Part shown: positions 33,067 to 41,572 of the stretch, one piece after another
Layout of the letters: the number at the start of each line of letters is the position of its first letter
Numbering within the stretch: the first letter of the stretch is position 1
From: Amycolatopsis sp. CA-128772
GTDB lineage: Bacteria; Actinomycetota; Actinomycetes; Mycobacteriales; Pseudonocardiaceae
Direction: 5' to 3'
Assembly: GCF_002904295.1 (NCBI RefSeq)
Contig: NZ_PPHG01000027.1
Coordinates: forward strand, 1-64,000
DNA length: 64,000 bases
Translations under genes and position numbers: made by a program
The notes under the pieces: model-generated
Database searches by the model: none
Told to the model about the DNA's origin: nothing
Seen by the model: only the letters and a program-made list of their open reading frames with translations

Positions 33067-33929
33067 GCGGCGGCCTCCATCTCGTGACGGATGTTCTTGA
33101 TGAGGGTAAGGGACTTCTCGGCGTCGAGGGCGACGGTGTCGAAGACGTTCTCGAAGCTGGCCTTGAACTCGCGGATGACCTGGGCCTTGTCGATGAGGCT
33201 GCCGGTGATCGCGGTTTCCTGCCAGATGAGGTCGGGCAGCAGGTTGCCGGCGAAGCTGAGCAGGGTCAGCGGTCCGCCGGTCAGGGCGTGGGCGCCGGCG
33301 GTGTAGTCGACGACCCGTGCCCGGACGGAGCTGTTGGGGCGGGTGACGACGTCGATGATGCGGTCGAGCTGGCGGGCCATTGCGGCGGGGCCGCCGACCT
33401 GCTGGCGCAAGGTGTACTCGGTGAAGAGCACGTCCATCGACAGGCCCTCGTCCAGGAGGGGCTGGCGGGCGAGGCGGGTTTCGACACGCGGGCCGACGTC
33501 GACGGGCTTGATGTACGGGCTGCCGGCGCGGATGGTGGCGCGGGCGTAGTCGCTGGTCTGCAGCAAGCCGGAGACGTAGATCGGTGCCCACTCGTAGACG
33601 GTGCTGGCGCCGGCTTCGAGACCGAGGAAGCGCAGGAATTCTTCGCTGTAGAGCTCGGCGTAGTCGTGCCACCAGTTTCGCTGCTCGGCCTCGGTATGCA
33701 GGCGTTTGAGCAGGTCGTGGTCGGCTTCGTCGAGTTCGTAGAAGTCGATAAGGCGCAGCAGGTTGCTCTCGGTGAGTCGGCGTTTGCCGGCTTCGATGGC
33801 TGAGAGGTTGCTGGCTTGGATGCCGGTCTGCTTGGCGACGGTCGCGTTCGTGAGGCCGAGGGCGGAGCGGGCGCGGCGCAGCCGGAGGCCGAGTTCCCAT
33901 GCTCGCAGGGTGCTCGAGGCTAGGGCCAC
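33063..33929 (-). CDS. XRE regulator, DUF5753 type
   Basis: 288 residues from GTG 33929 (AGGAAGG upstream). HTH: LRLRRARSALGLTNATVAKQ TGIQASNLSAIEAGKRRL; DUF5753 marks: NWWHDYAELYSEEFLRFLGL, EAGASTVYEWAPIYVSGLLQ TSDYARA, TLRQQVGGPAAMARQLDRI. Translationally coupled to the DUF397 gene. Upstream AT-rich DNA (34021-34050, with GATAATTATC and a second GATAATC) likely holds its promoter and that of the divergent operon at 34132. Confidence 0.85.
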   Translation of the reverse strand: MALASSTLRAWELGLRLRRARSALGLTNATVAKQTGIQASNLSAIEAGKRRLTESNLLRLIDFYELDEADHDLLKRLHTEAEQRNWWHDYAELYSEEFLRFLGLEAGASTVYEWAPIYVSGLLQTSDYARATIRAGSPYIKPVDVGPRVETRLARQPLLDEGLSMDVLFTEYTLRQQVGGPAAMARQLDRIIDVVTRPNSSVRARVVDYTAGAHALTGGPLTLLSFAGNLLPDLIWQETAITGSLIDKAQVIREFKASFENVFDTVALDAEKSLTLIKNIRHEMEAAA

Positions 33930-34131
33930 GGGTGTTCCTTCCTGGGCGCGCGGTCGTCACGAGACATGCTGCAGAGAGTACCGGCCCTGTCGATAAGTAC
34001 ACCTGGTCGGTCGATATGTCCCAGATAATTATCTTGATAATCTTCGAGTGTCCGGCGACATTTCAGAGGACGGTCTGTCGTCCTAGGCAAGACGCACCAG
34101 CCCGGGCACGCGCGGAAGGTGGGCTACGAGC

Positions 34132-34575
34132 ATGCGCAGGACGCAAAGGCGTTACGGACTGCTGGCCATGCTGGTCAGAGCCGGGTGGAAGCCGCGGCGA
34201 CGGGCGTGGGCCGTGCCCTGCCGCGACCGCGAGGGCCGCTGGGTCCATGCCGAGGTCCTGATCGCCGAACGAGGACCGGCGCTGGCGATCGGCTCCACCG
34301 TCGCCGTGCTCAACCCGATGGACGCCGGCCGGTTGCGTGCTGCGTTGCGGGAGGCGATCGAGCTCTACTCCCGTCTCGATGGCGCCGCTCGGGAGAGCGC
34401 ACCGACACCTCGCCGTCATCCTGGCCCCCTGCCGACTCCGCACCGCGAAGTCCCGGCCGGGCGGCACGCGGCGGATGCGGCAACGGCGGGCCCGGTGCTG
34501 CTGAACGAGGACAACGACGGGCCCACCGGGCGCCACGCCCGCCCGGGGAACCTCCCTGACTCGGAGGCGGCCTGA
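34132..34575 (+). CDS. Hypothetical protein, first gene of a six-gene coupled operon
   Basis: 147 residues. Folded-looking first 85 residues (YGLLAMLVRAGWKPRRRAWA, HAEVLIAERGPALAIGSTVA, AGRLRAALREAIELYSRLDG) and a disordered Pro/Ala-rich tail. No family recognised. Divergent from the XRE-DUF397 pair and coupled by TGATG to the next gene. Confidence 0.6.
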   Translation: MRRTQRRYGLLAMLVRAGWKPRRRAWAVPCRDREGRWVHAEVLIAERGPALAIGSTVAVLNPMDAGRLRAALREAIELYSRLDGAARESAPTPRRHPGPLPTPHREVPAGRHAADAATAGPVLLNEDNDGPTGRHARPGNLPDSEAA

Positions 34576-34883
34576 TGCCCGAGGCGTGCGTCTCCATTAC
34601 TGACCCCGGCCTCGGGGAGCGCTCGACCGTCGTCGCAGGCGCAGACCCCGTGGCGCTGTGCGAGCAGGTACTGGAGGGACTGCGCGCGTGGGACACGGCG
34701 GCGCCGTGTCGCGCGCTGCCGCGCTTCCCCGATTGGTTCACTCCGACGACTCCGAGTGACCCACCGTCGGCCGACGGCGACACGACCACGCCGGGGCCGC
34801 AGACGGAAAGCGCTGCCGTGCAGCGCTACTCCGCCCTTGACGTCGACATGCGGAAGGACGACGCCGATGCCTGTCCCCTGTGA
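34575..34883 (+). CDS. Hypothetical acidic protein
   Basis: 102 residues, starting on the TGATG overlap with the previous gene. Contains DPVALCEQVLEGLRAWDTAA PCRALPRFPDWF, otherwise low complexity rich in Asp, Thr and Pro. Overlaps the next start by 17 bases. Function unknown; operon position is the main support. Confidence 0.5.
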   Translation: MPEACVSITDPGLGERSTVVAGADPVALCEQVLEGLRAWDTAAPCRALPRFPDWFTPTTPSDPPSADGDTTTPGPQTESAAVQRYSALDVDMRKDDADACPL

Positions 34884-35355
34884 CGTAACCGCATCAGCAA
34901 CTGGCAATACAGCCTGGCACCGGTGCGAGTACTACCGGGCCGAATGCGGATTGCCCGCCCAGCTCGTCGACGGTGACCGGATCGTCCTGCAACTCGGCGG
35001 GGTGTTCGGCGCGGTCACCATGCCCGCCGGGCTGGACCGCAAGGTGGTGGCGAGCCTGCGGATCCGGGCGATGCCGGCGCCGGCTTTGGCCCATCCCGGC
35101 GGGCAGCGATGGACCCTGCTAAGCGGCCCAGGCGCCGTGACGCTGGATGAGCTGGCCGCGCTGGTGCCGCTGGGCGTCAGCGTGGTCGGTGAGACCGCGG
35201 TGGTGGTGCTGCCCTCTCCGGAGACCGAAGCGCTGAACCTGTGGCACTGGGTCCAGCAGCCCACTCAGGCAGACCTTCCGTCGCAAGCTGCCCTGCTGGC
35301 CACCACACGAGCGATGGCCGTTCCCGCGTCGCGGACTCGATCGGCACAGCCGTGA
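34867..35355 (+). CDS. Hypothetical actinobacterial protein
   Basis: 162 residues from ATG 34867 (AAGGA upstream). Begins with a possible C-C pair (HRCEYYRAECG), then IVLQLGGVFGAVTMPAGLDR, the block HPGGQRWTLLSGPG and VSVVGETAVVVLPSP, followed by LWHWVQQP. The block W-T-L-L...LPSP recurs in small actinobacterial proteins in XRE neighbourhoods that I cannot name with certainty. Coupled to the DUF6624 gene by GTGA. Confidence 0.55.
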   Translation: MPVPCDVTASATGNTAWHRCEYYRAECGLPAQLVDGDRIVLQLGGVFGAVTMPAGLDRKVVASLRIRAMPAPALAHPGGQRWTLLSGPGAVTLDELAALVPLGVSVVGETAVVVLPSPETEALNLWHWVQQPTQADLPSQAALLATTRAMAVPASRTRSAQP

Positions 35356-35915
35356 GCCCGGCACAGCCACCCCGTGCCGCGCTGGCGGCGCTGCGCAACG
35401 AGCTGATCGCACGCGCGGCCGCGGACCAGCACGCCCGGGCCCAGCTCGACCCGGCGGGTCCCACTCCGCGGCAGTGGGCTGCCGTGCAGCGCGTTGACGA
35501 GGACAACCTGCGCTGGCTCGCACCGATCGTGGCTGTCTCCGGCTGGCCCGGCGTGAGTGCCGTCGGGACCGACGGTGCCCACGCCGCCTGGATCCTGGCC
35601 CAGCACGCGCCCGCCCGGTATCGCGCCTGCTGGCTGCCGAAGCTGCGCGACGCCGTCGCCCACGGTGAGGCAAGCCCGCGTGATTTGGCCTACCTCGCCG
35701 ACCGGGTCGCCACCGACGAGAAGGGGGGCCAGCGCTACGGCACCCAGTGGCTGAACATCGGCGGGGTCAACCGCCTCTACCCGCTGCACCGGCCGGCCGA
35801 GGTCAATCTCGCCCGGGCGGATGTCGGGCTCGACCCGGTTCCCGACGCTCACCTCGACACCGCCTACGACAGCTTCGAGGAGATCGCTGCCGCAGCCCAA
35901 GGAGCTCCATCATGA
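35352..35915 (+). CDS. DUF6624 family protein
   Basis: 187 residues from GTG 35352. DUF6624 pattern: AVQRVDEDNLRWLAPIVAVS GWPGVSAVGTDGAHAAWILA QHAP, then LRDAVAHGEASPRDLAYLAD RV and QRYGTQWLNIGGVN. Function of the family is unknown; members occur widely in actinomycetes. Coupled both sides (GTGA before, ATGA after). Confidence 0.8.
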   Translation: MSPAQPPRAALAALRNELIARAAADQHARAQLDPAGPTPRQWAAVQRVDEDNLRWLAPIVAVSGWPGVSAVGTDGAHAAWILAQHAPARYRACWLPKLRDAVAHGEASPRDLAYLADRVATDEKGGQRYGTQWLNIGGVNRLYPLHRPAEVNLARADVGLDPVPDAHLDTAYDSFEEIAAAAQGAPS

Positions 35916-36208
35916 CGACCTCCCTGCAATGGGGTGTCAGCCCCTATCACCGCGACCGAGCCCACACCGCGCTGCCGGGAACCGACGTCTCGGTCTGCAC
36001 CCGGCACCTTCGCCAGGGACAGCTCATCCTCGAGTCCCTCACGACGCACCGCCCCGCAGGACTGCGGATCTGCCCGGAATGCGCCGTCGACACCCTGGCG
36101 ATGCTCTGCCCCACTCTGTCACCGCACCCCCGTACCCCAGCCCACGCGATCGTCACCACACCCACGCGCAGGAACCAGTCGCCCGGGGAGAAGGACGATC
36201 GTGGATGA
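35912..36208 (+). CDS. Small protein with CPEC motif
   Basis: 98 residues from ATG 35912 (AAGGAG upstream). SVCTRHLRQGQLILESLTTH RPAGLRICPECAVDTLAML contains C-x2-H and CPEC that may form a metal site. Overlaps the next start slightly. Unknown role. Confidence 0.55.
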   Translation: MTTSLQWGVSPYHRDRAHTALPGTDVSVCTRHLRQGQLILESLTTHRPAGLRICPECAVDTLAMLCPTLSPHPRTPAHAIVTTPTRRNQSPGEKDDRG

Positions 36209-36530
36209 GGTGCTGAACGCGACGTTGCGGACGGCGGTGCTCACCCGTCTCGACTACCTCGACTCCCTCGCCCGCGACGCCGACGGGCCATCCAAGGCCG
36301 TCCTTGCCGACACGGTGATCGCCCGGCTGACTGCCGCGTGGCGAGAGCTGCTGGCAGCGCACGAACCCGACCACCGCGGCTGGTGCCGCGCGTGCGCAAC
36401 GCGATGGACGCTGCGCCGCGCGGAGTGCTCGGTTTGGCGAACCGCGCACCGCTACCTGGTAGCCGACTCGGCACGGCAATCCGTCACCAGAGGCAGATCA
36501 GCAGGCCGTCATCAACTCCGATCTGCCTGA
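36201..36530 (+). CDS. Small protein with Cys/His motif, last gene of operon
   Basis: 109 residues from GTG 36201 (AAGGA upstream). Helical N-half (LRTAVLTRLDYLDSLARDAD, LADTVIARLTAAWRELLAAH) and a tail with WCRACATRWTLRRAECSVWR, another possible zinc site. Three genes of this operon carry such Cys motifs, hinting at a shared nucleic-acid or metal theme. Confidence 0.55.
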   Translation: MDEVLNATLRTAVLTRLDYLDSLARDADGPSKAVLADTVIARLTAAWRELLAAHEPDHRGWCRACATRWTLRRAECSVWRTAHRYLVADSARQSVTRGRSAGRHQLRSA

Positions 36531-36725
36531 CCGCCCCATTGCGACATTCCCTCCAGCCTTCCTCGCACCTCAGGTTCAGGTGACGCTCCTGCGGGTCCCG
36601 GTCCCGGTCCAATGTCCCCGTCCCAGAACTGGCCTGCCCTGATTGGCCCCTGTCCCGCTGTCTCTGGCCCGCCCGTCGAGGTACGGTCTTGATCACGGGG
36701 AGCAAGGGGCGGGTGCTGGGCGGCG

Positions 36726-37460
36726 GTGTCGGTTGAAAAGACAGTCGCGGGCGTCAATCAGGCCGTAGACAAGATCACAGCGGTCACGACGCGCCTGCAA
36801 GAGGCCGGGACAGCAGCCGAGGAAGCCAGTCAAGCCCTGGCGCAGGCAACCCAGGGAAGCAGCGAGCACGAGGTCACTCAGGCCCTGGGGTTGCTGGCCG
36901 AGGCGGTCAGGGGCACGACCGACCTGAGCAACGCCGTGACGAAGGCGTCCGGCGACCTGTCCGCCTACGCCAAATCCCTCGGCGGGGGGACGGCCGACGA
37001 TCAGGGGCCAGGTCGCATGTCGGGTCAGGTTTCGGCGACCCCTCCGGCCGCCAAGACGGACGATCCGGTCGAGGTGCTGCGGAGGCAGCTGCCGCCGCCA
37101 GTCACCCGCCGGGGGCAGAAGACGCACGGCGTATGGACAGCCCCGGGCAAAGGTGCCGCTGCGCTGGCCAGCGGTAAGGGCAGCTATGCCGACCGCGTCA
37201 ACGAGGTTCTGCAGGAGGCGGGATGTCCGAGGCTTCCGGTGACCGCCAGCCGCGACGTCGAGCTGCAGATCGCAGCCGAGATGCGCGACACCGGCATCAC
37301 GGACGCGACCGTGGCGATCAACAACCAGCCGTGCACCGGCCCGACGAGCTGTGATGGACTGCTGAGCGTGGTGCTGCCGCCGGGCAGCACACTGACGGTG
37401 TACGGGACTGACGGCTTCAAGAAGGTCTACAAGGGAGGCGCCACACCGTGGTGGAGATAG
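36726..37460 (+). CDS. SCP1.201-like (DddA-type) deaminase toxin
   Basis: 244 residues from GTG 36726. Residues 1-88 form a helical, coiled-coil-prone module (AVDKITAVTTRLQEAGTAAE EASQALAQATQ); 135-244 is the deaminase: HGVWTAPGKGAAALASGKGS, then DVE (177-179), MRDTGITDATVAINNQ, PC at 202-203 with Cys209, and VVLPPGSTLTVYGTDGFKK. DddA relatives deaminate cytosine in DNA using a zinc held by HxE and CxxC-type residues. Here the His position reads Asp177 in my alignment, so activity or metal binding may differ. No long secretion or polymorphic-toxin leader; delivery may be via an ESX or contractile route through the helical N-terminus. Imm1 gene overlaps its end. Confidence 0.8.
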   Translation: MSVEKTVAGVNQAVDKITAVTTRLQEAGTAAEEASQALAQATQGSSEHEVTQALGLLAEAVRGTTDLSNAVTKASGDLSAYAKSLGGGTADDQGPGRMSGQVSATPPAAKTDDPVEVLRRQLPPPVTRRGQKTHGVWTAPGKGAAALASGKGSYADRVNEVLQEAGCPRLPVTASRDVELQIAAEMRDTGITDATVAINNQPCTGPTSCDGLLSVVLPPGSTLTVYGTDGFKKVYKGGATPWWR

Positions 37461-37855
37461 AAGCCTGGTACGACCCCGGCCAGGCCGAGCCACTGTCGCT
37501 GCGCGAGCCATCCGCGGTGGATGAACTGCTGGATCGGATGGTCGCCGAGTCGACCGAGGCCGAGCTCGGCGTGATCGCCGAAGTCGCTCGCCGCGGCGAC
37601 GACCGGTGGGCGATTTTGCAGATCGGCGTGCGCTCCTCGGCGTGCGGCTTCGTCGGCTACGCAGGGCCGGACGGAAGCGTTATCAGCGCCAGCGGGGCGA
37701 CGTCGCCGGTACTGGTGGCCTACGACTATCAGAACCACGAACGGGAAATCCCGAGTACCGCCGAAGTGCCCCTGGCAGCAGTTCGCAAGGCACTGCACGA
37801 GTTCGTGGCCTCGGATGGCGCGAGGCCGGCCGGAGTGACATGGCAGAACCTGTGA
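37448..37855 (+). CDS. Imm1-family immunity protein
   Basis: 135 residues, starting GTG 37448 or 37451 with AGGGAGG upstream and overlapping the toxin by 13 bases. EAWYDPGQAEPLSLREPSAV DELLDRMVAE, DDRWAILQIGVRSSACGFVG YAG, and AAVRKALHEFVASDGARPAG VTWQ match the Imm1 pattern known to partner SCP1.201-like deaminases. Should bind and block the deaminase in the producing cell. Confidence 0.8.
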   Translation: MVEIEAWYDPGQAEPLSLREPSAVDELLDRMVAESTEAELGVIAEVARRGDDRWAILQIGVRSSACGFVGYAGPDGSVISASGATSPVLVAYDYQNHEREIPSTAEVPLAAVRKALHEFVASDGARPAGVTWQNL

Positions 37856-37967
37856 CCGGACCGACTCGGCGCGATAGTCATGCCGACGAGGACAGCACCC
37901 GGTCGGCCCGAAAACTGGCCACCACGAAATTCCGCGTATCCGGCACGGCAAACCGTGGCGGCGCTGA

Positions 37968-38960
37968 TCAGCTGGTGGGCTGGCGGACGATCATGCGGCT
38001 GGCGTCGATTGCGGACGGGATGATGCCGAGCTGGAGCAGCGTGTCCGGGACCCGCTGGAGACGGCGGGCGTCGAGTTTCGCGCCGTAGCCGGGGAGCTCC
38101 CTCAGTTTCGCGGTGATTTCGCTGACCTTGGCGTACTTGACGACGAGGCGTTCGACGAGGCCGCGGTCGTTGCGCGCGTCGTGGGTGCCTTTGGCAATCG
38201 CCCGCTGGAACGCCGCGATGGTCTTGGGGTTGGCCTGGGCCCACTGGGTGGTGGTGGCGTAGCCGGTGAGCGGGAAATTCTGGGTGCTGCCGGTGCCGCC
38301 GACGTCGACGATCGGGATGGCGCCGACGGTGTGGGCGGACTCGGTGACGAACGGCTCCGGCATGTACGCGGCGTCGACCCGGCCCTGCTGCAGCGCGTCG
38401 GCCATGTTCGGCAGCGGCACCGGCACCCACTCGACCTTGGACCTGTCGAGGCCGCGGTCGCGCATCACCGACTGCGTCAGGACGTCCGAGGCGGCGTTCC
38501 TGCTGGTGATCCCGATCTTCTTGCCGGGAAGATCTTCGACGTGCTTCACCGGTGACGTCGGGACGGTGACGATCTTGTTGCTCTTCGGCGTGGCCGTGGT
38601 GGCGTCGGCGACCAGCCGGAAGTCGGCGACGCCTTCGCTCTGGGCCTTGAACAGCAGCGTCCAGGTGGTCAGGGCGATGTTGGCTTCGCCGGCGATGACC
38701 TTCGTCATCGTCTTGTTGCCGGACTGCGCGACGTCGATCTTGACGTTGAGGCATTCGGCGGCGAAGTAGCCGGCGTCCTGGGCGGCCCAGAGCGGGGCGA
38801 GGTCGACCGTGCTGATGATCGACACCGTGAGCCCGGAGGTCTCGAGCGGGCTGCCCGCGACGTCGGCGGGCTTGTCCCCGCCGAGCGCGCTGCAGCTGGA
38901 GGGCAGGGCCAGCGCGGCCACGAGGGCCGCGGTGAGGGGGGTGCGTGTCGCGTTCCGCAC
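37968..38960 (-). CDS. ABC transporter substrate-binding lipoprotein (SsuA/NMT1 type)
   Basis: 330 residues from GTG 38960 (GAAGGAG upstream). Signal peptide with a lipidated Cys candidate at residue 23 (LALPSSCSAL; -3 Pro is atypical). Family blocks: ISTVDLAPLWAAQDAGYFAA, NIALTTWTLLFKAQ, VEDLPGKKIGITSRNAASDV, LQQGRVDAAYMPEPFV and GYATTTQWAQANPKTIAAFQ. These proteins bind sulfonates, nitrate/taurine-like or thiamine-precursor ligands. No permease or ATPase gene is present here, so it is an orphan receptor or uses components elsewhere. Lies 44 bases after the MFS operon on the same strand. Confidence 0.85.
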   Translation of the reverse strand: MRNATRTPLTAALVAALALPSSCSALGGDKPADVAGSPLETSGLTVSIISTVDLAPLWAAQDAGYFAAECLNVKIDVAQSGNKTMTKVIAGEANIALTTWTLLFKAQSEGVADFRLVADATTATPKSNKIVTVPTSPVKHVEDLPGKKIGITSRNAASDVLTQSVMRDRGLDRSKVEWVPVPLPNMADALQQGRVDAAYMPEPFVTESAHTVGAIPIVDVGGTGSTQNFPLTGYATTTQWAQANPKTIAAFQRAIAKGTHDARNDRGLVERLVVKYAKVSEITAKLRELPGYGAKLDARRLQRVPDTLLQLGIIPSAIDASRMIVRQPTS

Positions 38961-39004
38961 GCGTGCGCTCCTTCGTGGGTGGTGGGAAGGGGGACGAACG
39001 AGGT

Positions 39005-39343
39005 TCAGGAGGGGCTGCGCAACAGGCTGCGGAAGCCCTCGTGGAAGGCGTCGTCGGTGACGACGAGCAGGCGGGTGCGGGTGTGGACGAGCCAGTCCCC
39101 GGCGCCGAGCGTCAGGTCGGGCTCGGGCTGTCGGGGCTGGCGGATGGTCGCGGTCTCGCCGTGGACGGCGATCGTGGTTCCGGCGCTGAGCACCGCTTGA
39201 GCGGTGAGCTGCTCGACCCAGCCGCGGATGACGTCGTCCAACAGCTCCGGACCGGCGTTGCGGACGACCTCGACCACCTGCCCGGCTTTGAGATCGTGGG
39301 TGTCGTCCGCGCGGACGACCCGGTAGAGATCGATTGCGGGCAT
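39005..39343 (-). CDS. Hypothetical protein, MFS-linked
   Basis: 112 residues from ATG 39343 (GAGG upstream; TGATG overlap with MFS gene). Beta-rich look: MPAIDLYRVVRADDTHDLKA, LSAGTTIAVHGETATIRQP, DLTLGAGDWLVHTRTRLLVV TDDAFHEGF. No family recognised. Co-translated with the exporter. Confidence 0.6.
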   Translation of the reverse strand: MPAIDLYRVVRADDTHDLKAGQVVEVVRNAGPELLDDVIRGWVEQLTAQAVLSAGTTIAVHGETATIRQPRQPEPDLTLGAGDWLVHTRTRLLVVTDDAFHEGFRSLLRSPS

Positions 39344-40527
39344 CAGCGGACCTCCGGTGAGGTCGGGGCGGCGCGGACGTCGCCGATGGTGGTGCCGGTG
39401 AGGGCCTGGCCGACGAGGGCGATGACGAGTGCGAACAGGGGCCAGGTCCAGGTGCCGGTGGCGGTTTCGAGCAGGCCGATGCCGAGGGCCAGGATGCCGG
39501 CGAGGGTGTAGCCGAGGCCCTGGACGATCGACGACAGCGCGGCGGTGGTGTCGGGGTCGCCTGCGGTGCGGTGGCCCAGGTCGACCAGGGCGAGCGCGAG
39601 GGCGCCGAGGCCGATGCCGAGCAGTCCGGTCCAGAGCCAGGTGATGGTGGCGGGGCTGATCAGCAGGCCGGTGACGCCGGCGATGCTGGATCCTGCGAGC
39701 GTGACAGCGAGCGGAGTGTGCGGGACGCGCCGGGCGAGGTAGGGGATCGCAAGGGAGACCGGGACGCCCAGCACCATGACCGCGGCGAAGTGGTGCCCGG
39801 CGTCGGCTTGGGTGAGGCCGGCGGTGTGCAGGATCGCCGGCAATCGGCCCATCAACAGGAACGTGACCGCCGAGAGTAGTCCGAAGTGGACGGTCAGGGT
39901 GGCGATGGTGCCGCGCGGGGTCAGCGCCCTCGGGCTGACGCGCACCGCCGGGGCCGTCCCGACCGGGGCGGCCAGGTGGCGGCTTGTGCCCTGCCAGACG
40001 AGGAGACCGATCGCGGCGAGCAGTGCCCAGCAGCCGAGCCCGAGCTGCCACGCCACCCCGGTCGGCGTGAGCAGTGCGCCGACCGCGGATCCGGCGCCGA
40101 GGCAGGCGGTGTAGCAGGCCGTGGAGCCGGGTGTCGCGGTGCGGACGATGACCGGCAGCAGTGTCCCGAGGATCGCGATCGCGAGACATGCTGCGGTGGT
40201 GCCGGCGACGATGGCGACGTCGCCTGGCAACGTGCGGGCGATCAGGGAGACGGCGAGGACGCCGAGGGAGCTGGACACGACGGCGCGGATCCCGAACCGG
40301 GCCCGCAGTCGCCAGGCTGTCGCACCGCCGACCGCGAAGCACCAGGTCGGCAAGGCGACCAGCGTGGCGGCCACGGTCGGCGACAGACCGGCCGCGGTCT
40401 CGAGGTGGGTGAGCAGTGCTCCCATGCTGGTGACGGCGGGCCGCAGGTTGAGCGCGAGCACAGCGACCGTGAGGGCGACGGTGACCGGGCTGACGATTGC
40501 GGCGCGGGAGACGTGGGCGGTGGTCAT
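39343..40527 (-). CDS. MFS transporter, CynX/NimT-like
   Basis: 394 residues from ATG 40527, which overlaps the upstream stop. About twelve hydrophobic spans; VLALNLRPAVTSMGALLTHL near the N-terminus and LPTWCFAVGGATAWRLRARF GI match the cyanate/2-nitroimidazole permease branch. Possibly exports or imports a small organic anion; the nearby substrate-binding protein suggests a shared solute theme. Confidence 0.8.
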   Translation of the reverse strand: MTTAHVSRAAIVSPVTVALTVAVLALNLRPAVTSMGALLTHLETAAGLSPTVAATLVALPTWCFAVGGATAWRLRARFGIRAVVSSSLGVLAVSLIARTLPGDVAIVAGTTAACLAIAILGTLLPVIVRTATPGSTACYTACLGAGSAVGALLTPTGVAWQLGLGCWALLAAIGLLVWQGTSRHLAAPVGTAPAVRVSPRALTPRGTIATLTVHFGLLSAVTFLLMGRLPAILHTAGLTQADAGHHFAAVMVLGVPVSLAIPYLARRVPHTPLAVTLAGSSIAGVTGLLISPATITWLWTGLLGIGLGALALALVDLGHRTAGDPDTTAALSSIVQGLGYTLAGILALGIGLLETATGTWTWPLFALVIALVGQALTGTTIGDVRAAPTSPEVR

Positions 40528-40892
40528 GCCACACCGCCGGAGCCGGCCGCCAGGATGCCGGCCAGCCGCGTGCGAGTCGGGCACGGGACGGGCCGGGCGC
40601 ACTCGCGGCACCAGTCACCCATCGGCGAGTGCGTGTTCCACTCGGCGGACAACGCGTCGATGAGGGTTCGCAGGGCGCGGGGACCTTCGACAAGGAGGTC
40701 GACGAGGTCGCGTCCGTCGAGGACTGCGACAACGCGACCGTCACCCATGAGACGGACACCGGGCCGGAACTCGACGCCGGTGTGCGTGGATTCCGTGGCC
40801 ACGGCCAGCGGGCCGCGGTGCTCGGCCCGGACGCTGAGGTCGCGCCAGTGACTCAGCAACGCGGATGCGGTTGCGGGTGGTGAAGGCGTCAC
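40524..40892 (-). CDS. Hypothetical protein with CREC motif
   Basis: 122 residues from GTG 40892; a TACATT box ends 7 bases upstream, so the message may be leaderless. Contains VATESTHTGVEFRPGVRLMG, VAVLDGRDLVDLLVEGPRAL RTLIDALSAEW and a C-terminal WCRECARPVPCPTRTRLAGI with three Cys. First gene of the minus-strand operon, divergent from the XRE gene at 40982. Confidence 0.6.
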   Translation of the reverse strand: MTPSPPATASALLSHWRDLSVRAEHRGPLAVATESTHTGVEFRPGVRLMGDGRVVAVLDGRDLVDLLVEGPRALRTLIDALSAEWNTHSPMGDWCRECARPVPCPTRTRLAGILAAGSGGVA

Positions 40893-40912
40893 CTGATCGA
40901 ATGTAGGTTATC

Positions 40913-40940
40913 TTCGACATTTTGTGCAAGATATTCGACA
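40913..40940. promoter_or_regulatory. Direct-repeat operator candidate, TTCGACA twice
   Basis: TTCGACA occurs at 40913-40919 and 40934-40940, exactly 21 bases (two helical turns) apart, between the divergent XRE gene and the MFS operon and overlapping the presumed MFS-operon promoter. Likely XRE binding site. Confidence 0.5.
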
Positions 40941-40981
40941 AACTCGGGGATGATCGTCTAGCCCGGTAAGGTCTTCGGGCG

Positions 40982-41242
40982 ATGAACCAGCGCGACGACG
41001 GCCCGCCCGATCACAAGCTAGAGCAGCACCTCGCGGCGACGGGCCTACGTCTGCGTGCCGCCCGCCGACGGGCAGATCTGACCCAGATCGAGCTCGCCGC
41101 GCTCAGCGGCGTGGATCGAGGCAACATCAGCAGGGCGGAACACGGCGGCAACATCTCCCTGGAAACCCTGTGGCGCCTCGCCATCGCGCTGAACCTGCAC
41201 GCCGCTGATTTACTGGATGACCGCCTGCCCGGCAACCGCTAG
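40982..41242 (+). CDS. Small XRE regulator
   Basis: 86 residues, essentially one HTH domain: RLRAARRRADLTQIELAALS GVDRGNISRAEHGGNISLET LWRLAIALNLHAADLLDD. ATG 40982. Divergent from the MFS operon with a direct-repeat operator between, so probably its local repressor. Confidence 0.85.
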   Translation: MNQRDDGPPDHKLEQHLAATGLRLRAARRRADLTQIELAALSGVDRGNISRAEHGGNISLETLWRLAIALNLHAADLLDDRLPGNR

Positions 41243-41355
41243 CTCGGCTGGTCGCCGACGGGGTGCAGCGTGGTCGGCTGGTCCGTCAGCCGGCCCGGCG
41301 CAGCCTCGGGCAACGGGCTCGTCCTGCGGTGGGCGAGTCCGCGAACAGAGCGACG

Positions 41356-41553
41356 GCGTTCGCCGCGGATTCCCGCCACGCGCACCTGCGCGTCAACGCC
41401 GTGACCCCCGGCTACATCGCCACGGACCTCGACGGGCATTGCGGACCCCGCACCGCCGAGCAGGGCGCGAAAGTAGTCCTCGACCTCGTTGCCCGCGGCG
41501 CGGCCGTGCCGACCGGCGCCTTCCTCGACCAGGACGGACCGGTGCTGTGGTGA
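41356..41553 (+). pseudogene. C-terminal fragment of a short-chain dehydrogenase
   Basis: Frame reads RHAHLRVNAVTPGYIATDLD, TAEQGAKVVLDLVARGAAVP TGAFLDQDGPVLW and stops. This is the last quarter of an SDR (NxVxPGxIxTDL); the NAD-binding half is absent, and upstream in the same frame there is no SDR sequence. Confidence 0.7.
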
Positions 41554-41572
41554 ACCACCGCGTGCTGAGTCG

